Made by a program: the position numbers and the translations under genes
Shown: positions 9,266 to 23,073 of the stretch, piece by piece
Numbering within the stretch: position 1 is the stretch's first letter
Layout: every line of letters starts with the position of its first letter
Assembly: GCF_014635345.1 (NCBI RefSeq)
Contig: NZ_BMCU01000004.1
Coordinates: 372,001-436,000, forward strand
Length of the DNA stretch: 64,000 nt
Direction: 5' to 3'
Source of the DNA: Rhodococcoides trifolii
GTDB lineage: Bacteria; Actinomycetota; Actinomycetes; Mycobacteriales; Mycobacteriaceae
Notes under the pieces: generated by a model
What the model was told of the DNA's origin: nothing
Databases searched by the model: none
The model's input: only the letters and a program-made list of their open reading frames with translations

Positions 9266-10979
9266 CGTCGAACGATCTCGGTCGGCCCAGGAAGAACCCC
9301 TGCACCATCGTGGCACCCAACGCGCGTGCGGCCCCGAGTTCGGCTGCCGTCTCCACACCTTCGAAGACGGTGTCCGCACCGATCTCCGACGCCAACCCGA
9401 CGATCGACTTGGCTGCCGCGCGGCGGACGGGGTCGTCGTCGATCCCACTGACGATCGACGCGTCCAGCTTGATGATGTCCGGGCGTACCTCGACCACATG
9501 GCGGAGGCCGGCGTACCCGGATCCGACGTCGTCGACCGAGATGCCCACCCCCGCAGTTCGAAGCATCGACACCGCGTGCCCGAGCGCGGCGTAGTCGACC
9601 ACCATGTCGTGTTCGGTCAGCTCCACGATCAACCGCCGGGGCGGAACGATGGATGCGAGCATGATGGGCAGATCGGTCGTCAGAATCGTTGTGGCGGAGG
9701 CGTTCAGGCTCAGGAACACCCCCGAAGGCAGTGAATGCGCGCCGGCGATGGCGAGCTCGATCGCCGTCAGTTCCAGCGCTGCCGACTGCCCGGTCTCGGC
9801 GGCGGCGGTGAACCACGCCTGCGTCGAGCCGAATCCGGCGGGGAAACGCGAGAGCGCCTCGTAGCCGATCACGGAGTCGTCCGTCGTCGAGCAGATCGGT
9901 TGATACACGATCCGTGGTCCACCGGCTTCGATGATCGACCGAATCATGCTGTGCGGCAGTTGGTCCGTCTCCGAACGATCGCGGAGCCGGCGGGCCTGCA
10001 CGTCCAGTCGGGCGCCGGCCAGCAGTCCCTGGAATGCCTGTCCGGCCCCGTCGCTCGCTGCTCCTAGGGCGGAGACCGAGCGCACTGTCACCCGAGCGCT
10101 GCGGAGCGATGTTTCACTCACCTCTACCGCGATCCGATCGAGGGACTCCGTCACCGTCGCTCGCCGTCCCCATGCGACACAGGCGAGTTCGGTAGTGCCG
10201 ATGCGCGCGAGCACCGTGTTCGGGTTGGCGACCCGAGACAGGCCCGTCGCAAGTTCGGCGATGGCGTCGCCCATCGCGGATCGTTCCACGGGGTTCGTGG
10301 CGCTGTTCGGGTCGAACACCTGGACGAGTTCGATGCCGAGTGTCGTGTCCTCGCCGCGGATATCTCTGAGCGCCTGATCGAGCCCTCGGGTGGTGAGCAG
10401 GCCGGTCAGAAGGTCCGTGTGCGACTTTTGCAGGTCCCGTCTCAGCGTTGCGATGTACAGGCGCATCGCCAGGGGCGCAACGGACGCAGAGAGGATGGTC
10501 AGTGTGCGCGAGGCGACGAGCGTCGCGTCGACTCCCTCGGCAACGGACACCGCAGCGAACACGACCGCGACGACAACCGCAAGTCCAGTGTGAGCGAACA
10601 ACAAACGCGACGACGTGTACACGGCTGCGAACAGCGACACCACGAAGAGCAGCGCCACGCCCGGCATGGCCACGAACGCCTCCGTGAACCCGCACAGGAT
10701 GATCACGATGCCGACGTCGGAGAAGACGACGAACGCAGCTTTCCAGTGCGGTGGCTCGCTCGGAAGCAGCCAGACCGCGGCTACCACAAGGCACGCAACC
10801 GCGAAAAGAACCGGGACCCAGGACCATCCGGGACGTAGAGCACCCGACGGAATCAAGAGGAGACCGGACAACCCCGTGGCCAAGGTGACGATTGCGATGA
10901 GCCTGCGGATCAGAGGTGCGTCGAGCGTGGACACCGACAGGAGCGCGTCGACGTCGGGCTCGGACCGCATCGCATCCAC
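9249..10979 (-). CDS. Membrane EAL-domain cyclic-di-GMP phosphodiesterase with degenerate GGDEF
   Basis: 576 residues. Five or six hydrophobic segments span residues ~28-180, then SHTDLLTGLLTTRGLDQAL opens a GGDEF-like domain whose signature is reduced to IGTTE, so it should not make c-di-GMP. The EAL domain (about 335-570) keeps YEALSRF, the Asn in SLNAS, the Glu in VELTEHD, the DD of DDVGSGYAG, the Lys of IKLDA, the Glu of FEGVET and QGFFLGRP, so phosphodiesterase activity is plausible. It is convergent with and overlaps the preceding gene. A second c-di-GMP protein lies at 49869-51737. Confidence 0.88.
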   Translation of the reverse strand: MDAMRSEPDVDALLSVSTLDAPLIRRLIAIVTLATGLSGLLLIPSGALRPGWSWVPVLFAVACLVVAAVWLLPSEPPHWKAAFVVFSDVGIVIILCGFTEAFVAMPGVALLFVVSLFAAVYTSSRLLFAHTGLAVVVAVVFAAVSVAEGVDATLVASRTLTILSASVAPLAMRLYIATLRRDLQKSHTDLLTGLLTTRGLDQALRDIRGEDTTLGIELVQVFDPNSATNPVERSAMGDAIAELATGLSRVANPNTVLARIGTTELACVAWGRRATVTESLDRIAVEVSETSLRSARVTVRSVSALGAASDGAGQAFQGLLAGARLDVQARRLRDRSETDQLPHSMIRSIIEAGGPRIVYQPICSTTDDSVIGYEALSRFPAGFGSTQAWFTAAAETGQSAALELTAIELAIAGAHSLPSGVFLSLNASATTILTTDLPIMLASIVPPRRLIVELTEHDMVVDYAALGHAVSMLRTAGVGISVDDVGSGYAGLRHVVEVRPDIIKLDASIVSGIDDDPVRRAAAKSIVGLASEIGADTVFEGVETAAELGAARALGATMVQGFFLGRPRSFDATAAS

Positions 10980-11093
10980 AGGGGGCTCGCTTCGGGTCGC
11001 CCGACGCGATGTTCGCCGGGGGTTTCGGTCTTGGCATGGTGTGCATGCCGGAAACCCCCGTTTGCCGACTCCTCGACAATAACCCCGGTTGCG

Positions 11094-12491
11094 CTACCGG
11101 TGGTCGGAACCCACCGCAGCGCGTTCTGCCTGCTTGTTCTTGGACTGCTTCCACACGCCGAGCGCGACGGTCACCGCCGCGAGAGCCAGGGTGAGGAAGA
11201 TCGACGACCGCTGCTCCGGCATCACCACCATCATCACCAGGACGAAGATGATGAAGGCGATCGCAACGTACGTCAGTCCCGGGTACAGCCACATGCGTAC
11301 TGCCGGTGTTCGCCCTTCACGGTCGAGTTTGCGGCGCAGGACGAGCTGGCTGGCCGCGATGGTGAGGTAGACGAACAGGGCCACGGCTCCCGTCGTCGCC
11401 AACAGGTAGGTGAACAACTTCTCGGGGAGAATGTAGTTGCCGACGACCGCGAGGAACCCGAGCACCATCGACGCGATGACGGCGATCCAGGGGACGCCCC
11501 GGCTGCTCACCTTGCGCACCGCGGCAGGTGCGTCGCCGCGTCCGCCGAGCGAGAACAACATGCGCGACGCGGTGTACAGCGCCGAGTTCAGGCACGACGC
11601 CACCGCGGTCAGAACCACGACGTCCATGATGCGATCCGCGTGCGGAATCCCGATGCGCGACAACACGTACTGGTAGGAGCCTGTGGAGACGTCGAGCTGA
11701 TCCCACGGCACCAACGCCACGACGATGAAGATGGAGCCGAGGTAGAAGAGGAAAATTCGGTAGATCACCGAGTTGGTTGCACGGGTGATGCCCTTCTCCG
11801 GATCGGGTGATTCCGCGGCCGCGATGGTCACGATCTCGGCACCCATGAAGGAGAACATGGTGGTGAGCATGGCCGCGATCACGGCTCCGAATCCCTTGGG
11901 CATGAATCCACCGGATGCCCAAAGTTGGCTGACACCACTGACTTCGGAGTTGGGGAGCAACCCGAAGATCGCGGCAACGCCGAGCGCGATGAAGGCCACG
12001 ATGGCGACGACCTTGATGAGCGCGAACCAGAATTCGAACTCGCCGTAGTTACCGACGCTGAACAGGTTCGTACCGGTCAGCAAGATCACGATGGCCAACG
12101 CCCACAACCACTGTGGGCCACCCAGCCAGGTGGTGAGGATGACTGCACCCGCCGTCGCCTCGACCGGAATGACCAACACCCAGAACCACCAGTACAGCCA
12201 CCCGACGGAGAAGCCGGCCCAATGCCCCAGCGCGCGAGTGGCGTACGTGGAGAAGGAGCCGGTGTCCGGGTTGGCTGTGGCCATCTCGCCGAGCATGCGC
12301 ATCACCAGAACGACGAGCGTTCCGGCGAACAGATACGACAGCAGCACGGCGGGGCCCGCGGTGTTGATGGCGGTGGCCGATCCGACGAACAGGCCGGCGC
12401 CGATCACGCCGGCGATGGAAATCATGGTCACGTGTCGCGGCTTCAAGCTGGTTCCCAGCTCGCCCGCGGGGACGTCCTTTTCGATGGTCAT
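11094..12491 (-). CDS. Amino acid permease, AAT/GabP type (APC superfamily)
   Basis: 465 residues and about twelve membrane segments. The first carries the APC signature IAGVIGAGLFVGSATAI, and MRMLGEMA, FSFMGAEIVTIAAAES and ASRMLFSLG are typical of the lysine/GABA/aromatic amino-acid group of proton symporters. Start ATG 12491 (MTIEKDVPAGELG) follows a gggagagg site; a longer in-frame reading upstream has no family similarity. It is divergent from the Pro/Gln-rich gene at 12699, with 207 nt between. The amino acid transported cannot be assigned. Confidence 0.88.
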   Translation of the reverse strand: MTIEKDVPAGELGTSLKPRHVTMISIAGVIGAGLFVGSATAINTAGPAVLLSYLFAGTLVVLVMRMLGEMATANPDTGSFSTYATRALGHWAGFSVGWLYWWFWVLVIPVEATAGAVILTTWLGGPQWLWALAIVILLTGTNLFSVGNYGEFEFWFALIKVVAIVAFIALGVAAIFGLLPNSEVSGVSQLWASGGFMPKGFGAVIAAMLTTMFSFMGAEIVTIAAAESPDPEKGITRATNSVIYRIFLFYLGSIFIVVALVPWDQLDVSTGSYQYVLSRIGIPHADRIMDVVVLTAVASCLNSALYTASRMLFSLGGRGDAPAAVRKVSSRGVPWIAVIASMVLGFLAVVGNYILPEKLFTYLLATTGAVALFVYLTIAASQLVLRRKLDREGRTPAVRMWLYPGLTYVAIAFIIFVLVMMVVMPEQRSSIFLTLALAAVTVALGVWKQSKNKQAERAAVGSDHR

Positions 12492-12685
12492 GGCGCGGCC
12501 TCTCCCGACGAAAGTGCAAGGTTTGTAGTCGATCACAAATGGCCTGCTCACGCGGTGTGCCGACGATACTTGACCGATTTGCGTAGTTTCTGGATCTGCG
12601 CCGTCTTTCGCGAGCGGTGTCTCGGTTCGAGAGCCCTGCAGGGCACGCAACTGTGCACTCGGCTCTCGAAAGCCGGAGTAACACC

Positions 12686-12691
12686 TATCCT
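12686..12691 (+). promoter_or_regulatory. Candidate -10 box, leaderless start of the 12699 gene
   Basis: TATCCT ends 7 nt before ATG 12699 with no Shine-Dalgarno-like sequence between. Confidence 0.55.
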
Positions 12692-12698
12692 CGGACGC

Positions 12699-13544
12699 AT
12701 GACGAACCCGAATGATCCGAACCGGGACGAGCGCGACAACCCGACGGAACACTTCGACAGGCCGGGCAGCACCGACGACCCGACGCAGGCGTACGGGCAA
12801 TCGGGATACGCAGCTCCCGGCTATCAGGCGTATCCGGAACAGGAGTACCGGCCGACGGAGGCCTATCCGACGTACGAGGGCGGCCAGTACCCGCCGCAGC
12901 AATATCCGTCCCAGCAGTACCCGACACAACAGTTCCCGGCCACGGGGTACGGCCAGCAACCGTACGGCGGCCAGCAACCGTACGGCGGCCAGCCCCCGTA
13001 CGGCGGGCAACCGCCCTACGGCAATCAGTACCCGACGGAGGCGCCGTTTCTGGAGAACGGAAACGGTGGCGGTGGCGGCGGGAACGGCCCGCGCACACTC
13101 CTGATCGCGCTGGGCATCATCGTCCTGCTGGCTGTCGTGGCGGTCGGTGCGCTGGTGTTGCTGCACACCTCTCGGGCCGAATCCGACAACGTCGCTGCCC
13201 CGTCGACCACCCGATCCGCTCCGACCACGACGCGCAGTCCGTCGACGCTGCCCAGCCTGCCGTTCGAACTTCCGAGCAACATCCCGACCGCGCCCAGCGA
13301 CATCCCCGGTGCGACGGGGGCGGCGTTGGGGCAGATCGCGTCGATCGACGGCACCACCATCACGGTGAACGATCTGACCGGGGTGCAAGTCCAGATCCGA
13401 ACCGACGGGCAGACTCAGGTGATCGGGCTCGGTGCGTCGTCGGTTGCCGATCTTCGCGCCGGCGACAGTATCGTGGTGCAGGGCACGGCCAACGAGGACG
13501 GATCCATCACCGCCGCAACGATTATCAGTACGAGCGTGCGGTAG
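12699..13544 (+). CDS. Pro/Gln/Tyr-rich single-span protein with exported DUF5666-like domain
   Basis: 281 residues. The amino half is disordered, with repeated QYPPQQYPSQQYP and PYGGQ units and a Gly run, followed by one membrane segment near residues 133-155 (LLIALGIIVLLAVVAVGALVLL). A Ser/Thr/Pro linker leads to a ~70-residue carboxy domain (QIASIDGTTITVNDLTG to GSITAATIIS) resembling DUF5666 beta domains. Same architecture as the gene at 8015 but with an unrelated repeat composition. Its TAG stop lies in a 12-bp palindrome shared with the convergent gene. Function unknown; the exported domain may bind a ligand or wall polymer. Confidence 0.72.
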   Translation: MTNPNDPNRDERDNPTEHFDRPGSTDDPTQAYGQSGYAAPGYQAYPEQEYRPTEAYPTYEGGQYPPQQYPSQQYPTQQFPATGYGQQPYGGQQPYGGQPPYGGQPPYGNQYPTEAPFLENGNGGGGGGNGPRTLLIALGIIVLLAVVAVGALVLLHTSRAESDNVAAPSTTRSAPTTTRSPSTLPSLPFELPSNIPTAPSDIPGATGAALGQIASIDGTTITVNDLTGVQVQIRTDGQTQVIGLGASSVADLRAGDSIVVQGTANEDGSITAATIISTSVR

Positions 13545-13552
13545 GCGCCTAC
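13541..13552. repeat. Perfect 12-bp palindrome GTAGGCGCCTAC carrying both convergent stop codons
   Basis: The TAG stop of the + strand gene (13542-13544) and the TAG of the - strand gene (13549-13551) are mirror images within one palindrome. The half-site TAGGCGCC recurs at other gene ends in the window. Confidence 0.8.
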
Positions 13553-14091
13553 GACGGAAACACCGACCCGACAATGCTCGAGACGATGGTCGCCGCGGAC
13601 AACCCGCCCGTACCGAACGCCGCTGCGACCGCGATCCCGACGAGCGCTTCCTCACGCGACGGTATCGGCGGCTCGATCGTCTTCTTCATGGCGGCGAAGG
13701 GCACCGACCACTCGATGTCGACCGTCCCGTCGTAGACGCGGGTCAGCTCGCCGAACGAGTTCATGCCGTCGTCGGTCGTGCCGCACAGCAGAGTGCTGGC
13801 TTCGAGGTTCTTGGCCCTCATCGTTATCAGGCGCCCGTCGAACGAGATGCCGACGTCGTACGAGCGCTTCATGATTCGAGCCTTACCCGGTGTGAGCTCG
13901 ACCGGGCGACCGTCGATGGACGCCGTGATCGCCGACGGATCACGAGTGCCGATCGGCGTACGGGTGTGGTCGGCACCACCCGTACGCCGCACGGAGACAG
14001 TAGTTCTCGGCTCACCGTCGTAGGTTGCCGTGATCTCGGACGTCGCGTACTGCACGACGACATTGCCGTACAACAATGAGTCCACGATCAT
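13549..14091 (-). CDS. Conserved-looking hypothetical protein, 180 aa
   Basis: No family recognised. Residues 1-140 alternate charged and short hydrophobic stretches suggestive of a beta-rich domain (VVVQYATSEITATY, ISFDGRLITMRAKN); the last 40 residues include an Ala/Gly-rich hydrophobic stretch (EEALVGIAVAAAFGTGGLSAATIVSS) that may be a membrane segment or helical hairpin. No signal peptide. Its stop overlaps the palindrome with the preceding convergent gene, and a 42-bp palindromic element lies just upstream of its start. Codon pattern fits its neighbours, so it is probably a real gene. Confidence 0.6.
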   Translation of the reverse strand: MIVDSLLYGNVVVQYATSEITATYDGEPRTTVSVRRTGGADHTRTPIGTRDPSAITASIDGRPVELTPGKARIMKRSYDVGISFDGRLITMRAKNLEASTLLCGTTDDGMNSFGELTRVYDGTVDIEWSVPFAAMKKTIEPPIPSREEALVGIAVAAAFGTGGLSAATIVSSIVGSVFPS

Positions 14092-14107
14092 GGCATCCCA
14101 CCCGGGT

Positions 14108-14149
14108 CGGGTGTGAAAATGAGTGTTGGTGGACTCTTTTTCACACCCG
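14108..14149. repeat. Palindromic element, family 1, copy B (42 bp)
   Basis: Arms 14108-14124 and 14133-14149 (ACTCTTTTTCACACCCG, identical to copy A) around an 8-nt loop, near-perfect. Followed by the 17-mer GTGCCGCAGGCGCCTAC (14151-14167), which contains the stop codon of the carboxylase gene on the - strand. Confidence 0.88.
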
Positions 14150-14163
14150 TGTGCCGCAGGCGC

Positions 14164-19620
<5,457 letters not shown>

Positions 19621-19840
19621 TCTTCTCCGCCGTCTTCGTCGTTTTTCGATGTGGTGTCGCACGCGCAGACGTCGATGTTGGCGCTGCCACCACGGCAACA
19701 TGGCGACGTCATCTTCGCCTGCTCGAGCCGTCTTCACGGTGCCCTCGTGAATCGTGGTTACACGTCACAATGCAAAGGTGTTCGGCCGCAACAGGAGTGA
19801 TGAGAGGTCGCTCGAGTTCAACCACATCACACATTTGCGC

Positions 19841-19852
19841 TACTAGCGAGTA
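19841..19852. promoter_or_regulatory. Operator-like sequence TACTAGCGAGTA
   Basis: Imperfect palindrome with TACT/AGTA ends, 31 bp before a longer version (19884-19907) and matching the perfect TACTCGCGAGTA at 33056. Probably one of two sites for the same dimeric repressor. Confidence 0.4.
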
Positions 19853-19883
19853 CAGCTGTGATAGTTGACTTTTCGCGCAGTTT

Positions 19884-19907
19884 TACTCGCGGGTATACCG
19901 GCGAGTA
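19884..19907. promoter_or_regulatory. 24-bp operator-like palindrome, TACTCGC ... GCGAGTA
   Basis: Eleven of twelve base pairs match; the centre is GGTATACC. It lies in the shared upstream region of the giant carboxylase and the ttfA-like gene. Size and symmetry fit a TetR-type regulator, but which one is not shown. Confidence 0.5.
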
Positions 19908-19951
19908 GTGGTCGGGCCCGCGCCTTCGACGGGGTCGGCAGGTCTGCGCGA

Positions 19952-19957
19952 TACAGT
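19952..19957 (+). promoter_or_regulatory. Candidate -10 box, leaderless start of the ttfA-like gene
   Basis: TACAGT ends 8 nt before ATG 19966; no ribosome site visible. Confidence 0.5.
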
Positions 19958-19965
19958 TACGGGCG

Positions 19966-21096
19966 ATGACTGCCACGTGGTTCGGACTCGCCGTGATCGC
20001 ACTGCTCGGTGCGGTGGCGCTGCTGTACGTCGACCGCACCCGTCGCCGCCGGTCCGGCAAGGTCCGTCAGATCTGGGCCAAGGCGCAGGGGTACCGCTAC
20101 ACCGACGCCGACCACGATCTTCCGACGCGCTGGAACCGCGCCGTCCTCGCCAACCAGGAATTCCTCGGTGCCGTCGACGTGGTCGAGGGCGTGCGGCGCG
20201 GCGAGGAGTTCGTACTTTTCGATCTCGAGGACACCGTCACCGTCGTGGCGGTGCGGCGCGAGGTCGGCTCCGACGTCGATCTCGATCTCCGGTTGCGCAG
20301 CACTCCGCCGCCCAAGGACGCCGACATGAACCTGCTCGGCTCCCTCGGCCCACGCATCATCTTCTCGACCGACCTCGACGTCGCTCGGCGCGTGTGCGAC
20401 CAGCGCATGGTCGCGTTCACCCATTCCGTGCCCGACGTGGTGCAGATGCTGTGGTCCGAGCGCGAGTGGACCCTCGGGACCCTGGCCGTCGGCAGTACCG
20501 GGAGGGACTGGGACGCCGCGATCGACACCGTCACCCGGCTCTCGGGTCTGCTGCACGTGTTGCCGCCCGCGAGTCGCCGACCGGCCCCCGACGTCGACCC
20601 GTCCGACGACGCCGACGACGCACCGCGCCGGCCGGTCAGCGCGTTCCGCCGTGGCTCGGGGGAGTCGCGGGTCGAGCCGCCGCCCCGTCAGGATGCGTCG
20701 TCTCGTCAGGATTCCCCGTCTCGTCAGGATCCCCAGGGGCGTTCGGATTCTTCGGCCCGCTCGGAGGCGCAGTCGCGTGTCGAGCCGCCTTCACGGATGG
20801 ACCCGCCTGCCCGCGTCGACCCTTCCCGACGTCCACCGCCGCCGCGCGTCGAGCGGTCGGCCCGCACTCCGGGTGCGGCGCGCCCGGCCGAGCGGCCCGG
20901 TCCACCCGCGCCGAGGGTCACCCCGATCTCGTCCGACCGTCGCCGCCCCCGTGCCGACAGCCCCCGTGCCGACAGCCCTCGTGCCGACGGTCCCCGCTCC
21001 GATGGCCCCCGTGCCGACGGCCCGCGGTCCATCGAGGACTTCCGAGACCGCTCGGAGCCCATCCGTGGTCGACGCCGACCGCCCGAGTCCGACTGA
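19966..21096 (+). CDS. TtfA-like membrane protein (trehalose monomycolate trafficking)
   Basis: 376 residues: one amino-terminal membrane span (3-23), a globular cytosolic domain of ~190 residues (DLPTRWNRAVLANQEFLGA, EEFVLFDLEDTVTVVAVRREVGSDVDLDLRL, FSTDLDVARRVCDQRMVAFT), then a ~170-residue disordered tail rich in Arg, Pro, Ser and Asp with RADSPRADSPRADGPRSDGP repeats. In mycobacteria TtfA (Rv0383c) binds the MmpL3 transporter and is needed for mycolate export; it is encoded next to pyrE, as this gene nearly is. The assignment rests on remembered similarity, topology and synteny, not on a search. The long tail exceeds what I recall for the mycobacterial protein. Confidence 0.65.
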   Translation: MTATWFGLAVIALLGAVALLYVDRTRRRRSGKVRQIWAKAQGYRYTDADHDLPTRWNRAVLANQEFLGAVDVVEGVRRGEEFVLFDLEDTVTVVAVRREVGSDVDLDLRLRSTPPPKDADMNLLGSLGPRIIFSTDLDVARRVCDQRMVAFTHSVPDVVQMLWSEREWTLGTLAVGSTGRDWDAAIDTVTRLSGLLHVLPPASRRPAPDVDPSDDADDAPRRPVSAFRRGSGESRVEPPPRQDASSRQDSPSRQDPQGRSDSSARSEAQSRVEPPSRMDPPARVDPSRRPPPPRVERSARTPGAARPAERPGPPAPRVTPISSDRRRPRADSPRADSPRADGPRSDGPRADGPRSIEDFRDRSEPIRGRRRPPESD

Positions 21097-21119
21097 TCTA
21101 CATCGGCTCGTCGCCCGTC

Positions 21120-21125
21120 TAATGT
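21120..21125 (+). promoter_or_regulatory. Candidate -10 box, leaderless start of the SDR at 21133
   Basis: TAATGT ends 7 nt before ATG 21133. Confidence 0.5.
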
Positions 21126-21132
21126 CGGGTGC

Positions 21133-21933
21133 ATGACAGCTCCCCAGCCCGGCTCGAAGATTCGCCCCGTCGCGCTCGTCACCGGACCCACCTCGGGAAT
21201 CGGTACCGGCTTCGCACGCCGCCTCGCCGCCCGCGGTTACGACATGGTTCTCGTCGCGCGCGACTCCGCGAGACTCGACGCGGTCGCCGCCGAGCTGAAG
21301 TCAGATTACGGCGCGGAGTCCGAGATCATGGTCGCCGACCTGGCGGTGGAGTCCGATCGAATTCGGGTCGCAGCGAGGCTCGAACGGGGCGTCGAGTTCT
21401 TGGTGAACAACGCGGGGTTCGGTACCTCGGGTGAGTTCTGGACCGCCGAACCCGCTCTGTTGCAGTCGCAGTTGGACGTCAATGTGACCGCTGTGATGCA
21501 TCTCACTCGCGCGGCGTTGCCGTCGATGGTGGCGGCGGCCAAGGGGTACGTCGTGAACGTGGCCAGTGTCGCCGGTCTGCTGTCCGGCAGAGGGTCGACG
21601 TACTCCGCGTCCAAGGCATATGTCATCTCGCTGACGGAGGGGCTCGCGGGCGGTTTGGCCGGTACGGGAGTGCAGGTCCAGGCGCTGTGCCCCGGTTTCG
21701 TGCGGACCGAATTTCACGAGCGCGCCGGAATCGAGATGTCGTCGATGCCCGGCTTCATGTACCTCGACGTGGAGCAGGTCGTCGGCGCGTCGTTGTCCGA
21801 TCTCGAGAAGGGCAAAGTGCTGAGTGTGCCTGGCGTTCAGTACAAGTCACTGACGACCGTGAGTCGGCTTGTGCCCAGAAACATCGCCCGACGGGCCACG
21901 TCGTTGGTGGGAAGAGGTCGCGGCCGAACCTGA
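21133..21933 (+). CDS. Short-chain dehydrogenase/reductase
   Basis: 266 residues, classical SDR Rossmann fold. Cofactor loop TGPTSGIG (17-24), NNAG (92-95), a Ser in NVASVAG (about 145) and the catalytic YSASK pair Tyr157/Lys161. VARDSARLDAVAAEL after strand two, with Arg at the strand end, suggests NADP(H). The substrate is unknown. It sits between the ttfA-like gene and a LemA-like gene, each with its own leaderless-type promoter box, so it need not share their function. Confidence 0.88.
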   Translation: MTAPQPGSKIRPVALVTGPTSGIGTGFARRLAARGYDMVLVARDSARLDAVAAELKSDYGAESEIMVADLAVESDRIRVAARLERGVEFLVNNAGFGTSGEFWTAEPALLQSQLDVNVTAVMHLTRAALPSMVAAAKGYVVNVASVAGLLSGRGSTYSASKAYVISLTEGLAGGLAGTGVQVQALCPGFVRTEFHERAGIEMSSMPGFMYLDVEQVVGASLSDLEKGKVLSVPGVQYKSLTTVSRLVPRNIARRATSLVGRGRGRT

Positions 21934-21935
21934 GC

Positions 21936-21941
21936 TATGTT
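21936..21941 (+). promoter_or_regulatory. Candidate -10 box, leaderless start of the 21948 gene
   Basis: TATGTT ends 6 nt before GTG 21948, which helps choose this start. Confidence 0.5.
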
Positions 21942-21947
21942 GCTCAG

Positions 21948-22496
21948 GTGACTCTTGTGACGTGTGTTGCGATCGTGATCGCTGTCGGGGCGGTGCTCGT
22001 GTTGATGGGTGCACGCAAGATCAAAGCGCGACAGGAGACGGCGCGTGCTGCGCTGGCCCTGCTCGAAGCGGAACTGGAACACCGCCGGGAGGTGATTCCG
22101 GAGCTCGTTCGGGCGGCCGTGGCAGCCGACCTCGATCGGGCGTCGATCAACCAGCTCGTCGGAGCGCGGTCGTGGTCGTCGGTCGTGCGGGAGAACGACT
22201 TCGACCTTCCGCGGCGCGCATCTGCCGAGAACACGCTGTCCGCCGCACTCTACGAAGTGATCTGGTCCGCTCCGGGTGCGACGTGGGAATTCCGCCGTCC
22301 CGCAGACGAATTGGATACCATCGAGCAGCGCATCGTCGGCGCGGTGCGGGTGTACAACACGCACGCCGACGCGCTGGTGCGGCTCTCGCGTTCCCCGCTG
22401 ACCGCTCTGAGCGCTCGCCTCGCCGGAGTGGAGGCGCCCGACCTGTTCGTCGACTCGGTCGCGCTCGACGCGGTGCGCACCCGCGTGCCGGCCTGA
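21948..22496 (+). CDS. LemA-like single-span membrane protein
   Basis: 182 residues. An amino-terminal membrane span (about 2-22, VAIVIAVGAVLVLMGA) is followed by a helical domain with LEAELEHRREVIPELVRAAVAAD, which resembles the R-DLIPNLV helix of LemA proteins, and by VRVYNTHADALVRLSRSPLTALSARLAG, comparable to the LemA YN-----FP-----A helix. Divergent overall. LemA proteins are membrane-bound four-helix scaffolds of unclear role. Start GTG 21948 was chosen because it begins right before the membrane span and follows a -10-like hexamer. Confidence 0.6.
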   Translation: MTLVTCVAIVIAVGAVLVLMGARKIKARQETARAALALLEAELEHRREVIPELVRAAVAADLDRASINQLVGARSWSSVVRENDFDLPRRASAENTLSAALYEVIWSAPGATWEFRRPADELDTIEQRIVGAVRVYNTHADALVRLSRSPLTALSARLAGVEAPDLFVDSVALDAVRTRVPA

Positions 22497-22506
22497 GCGC
22501 TCCCGG

Positions 22507-22512
22507 TAAGTT
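22507..22512 (+). promoter_or_regulatory. Candidate -10 box, leaderless start of pyrE
   Basis: TAAGTT ends 7 nt before ATG 22520; it lies just after the preceding stop. Confidence 0.5.
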
Positions 22513-22519
22513 GTCGGCC

Positions 22520-23050
22520 ATGGCTGAACGCGACGAACTGGCAACCCTGGTACGCGAACTGGCGGTGGTGCACGGGCGGGTGACGCTGTCCTCGGGCAAG
22601 GAAGCCGACTACTACGTCGACCTCCGACGCGCCACCCTGCACCACCGCGCCGGACCGCTGATCGGATCCTTGATGCGAGAACTGGTGTCGGACTGGAACT
22701 TCGACGCAGTGGGCGGCCTGACGATGGGAGCCGATCCCGTTGCGCTCGCCGTGATGCACGCACCGGGTCGGCCCATCGACGCGTTCGTGGTGCGCAAGGC
22801 CGCCAAGGCGCACGGGATGCAGCGTCAGATCGAGGGGCCCGACGTCGTCGGCAAGCGCGTGCTGGTGGTGGAGGACACCACGACGACCGGCAACTCGCCC
22901 CTCACCGCCGTCAAGGCTCTACGCGATGCGGGTGCGATCGTCGTCGGCGTCGCCACCGTGGTCGACCGCGCGACGGGTGCCGACCAAGTGATCGCGGCGG
23001 AGGGCGTGGAGTATCGGTCACTGCTGGGGTTGGGGGATTTGGGGCTGTAG
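22520..23050 (+). CDS. pyrE: Orotate phosphoribosyltransferase
   Basis: 176 residues, cytosolic; converts orotate and PRPP to orotidine monophosphate in pyrimidine synthesis. Hallmarks are SSGKEADYYVDLR near the start, GLTMGADP, the FVVRKAAKAHGMQRQIEG loop and the PRPP-binding VLVVEDTTTTGNS (residues ~114-126). In M. tuberculosis the pyrE homologue (Rv0382c, umpA) neighbours ttfA, supporting both calls here. ATG 22520 begins the normal amino terminus MAERDELATLVREL; longer upstream reading is a shadow. Confidence 0.94.
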   Translation: MAERDELATLVRELAVVHGRVTLSSGKEADYYVDLRRATLHHRAGPLIGSLMRELVSDWNFDAVGGLTMGADPVALAVMHAPGRPIDAFVVRKAAKAHGMQRQIEGPDVVGKRVLVVEDTTTTGNSPLTAVKALRDAGAIVVGVATVVDRATGADQVIAAEGVEYRSLLGLGDLGL

Positions 23051-23073
23051 ATCGCCGTGCGCGATTCGCGCCG

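Larger units (their letters stand above)
19621..19965. other. 345-nt divergent intergenic region between the carboxylase and the ttfA-like gene
   Basis: No gene is supported here. The half near 19840-19907 holds two TACT...AGTA palindromes, and a TTGACT hexamer (about 19865-19870) lies before the larger one. The rest shows nothing beyond the candidate -10 box for the ttfA-like gene. Confidence 0.6.

Noticed and set aside
11925-12698. Long + strand frame before the PQY-rich gene, reading through the permease
   Set aside because: Antisense to a well-supported permease; the PQY-rich protein has its own promoter box and ATG at 12699.
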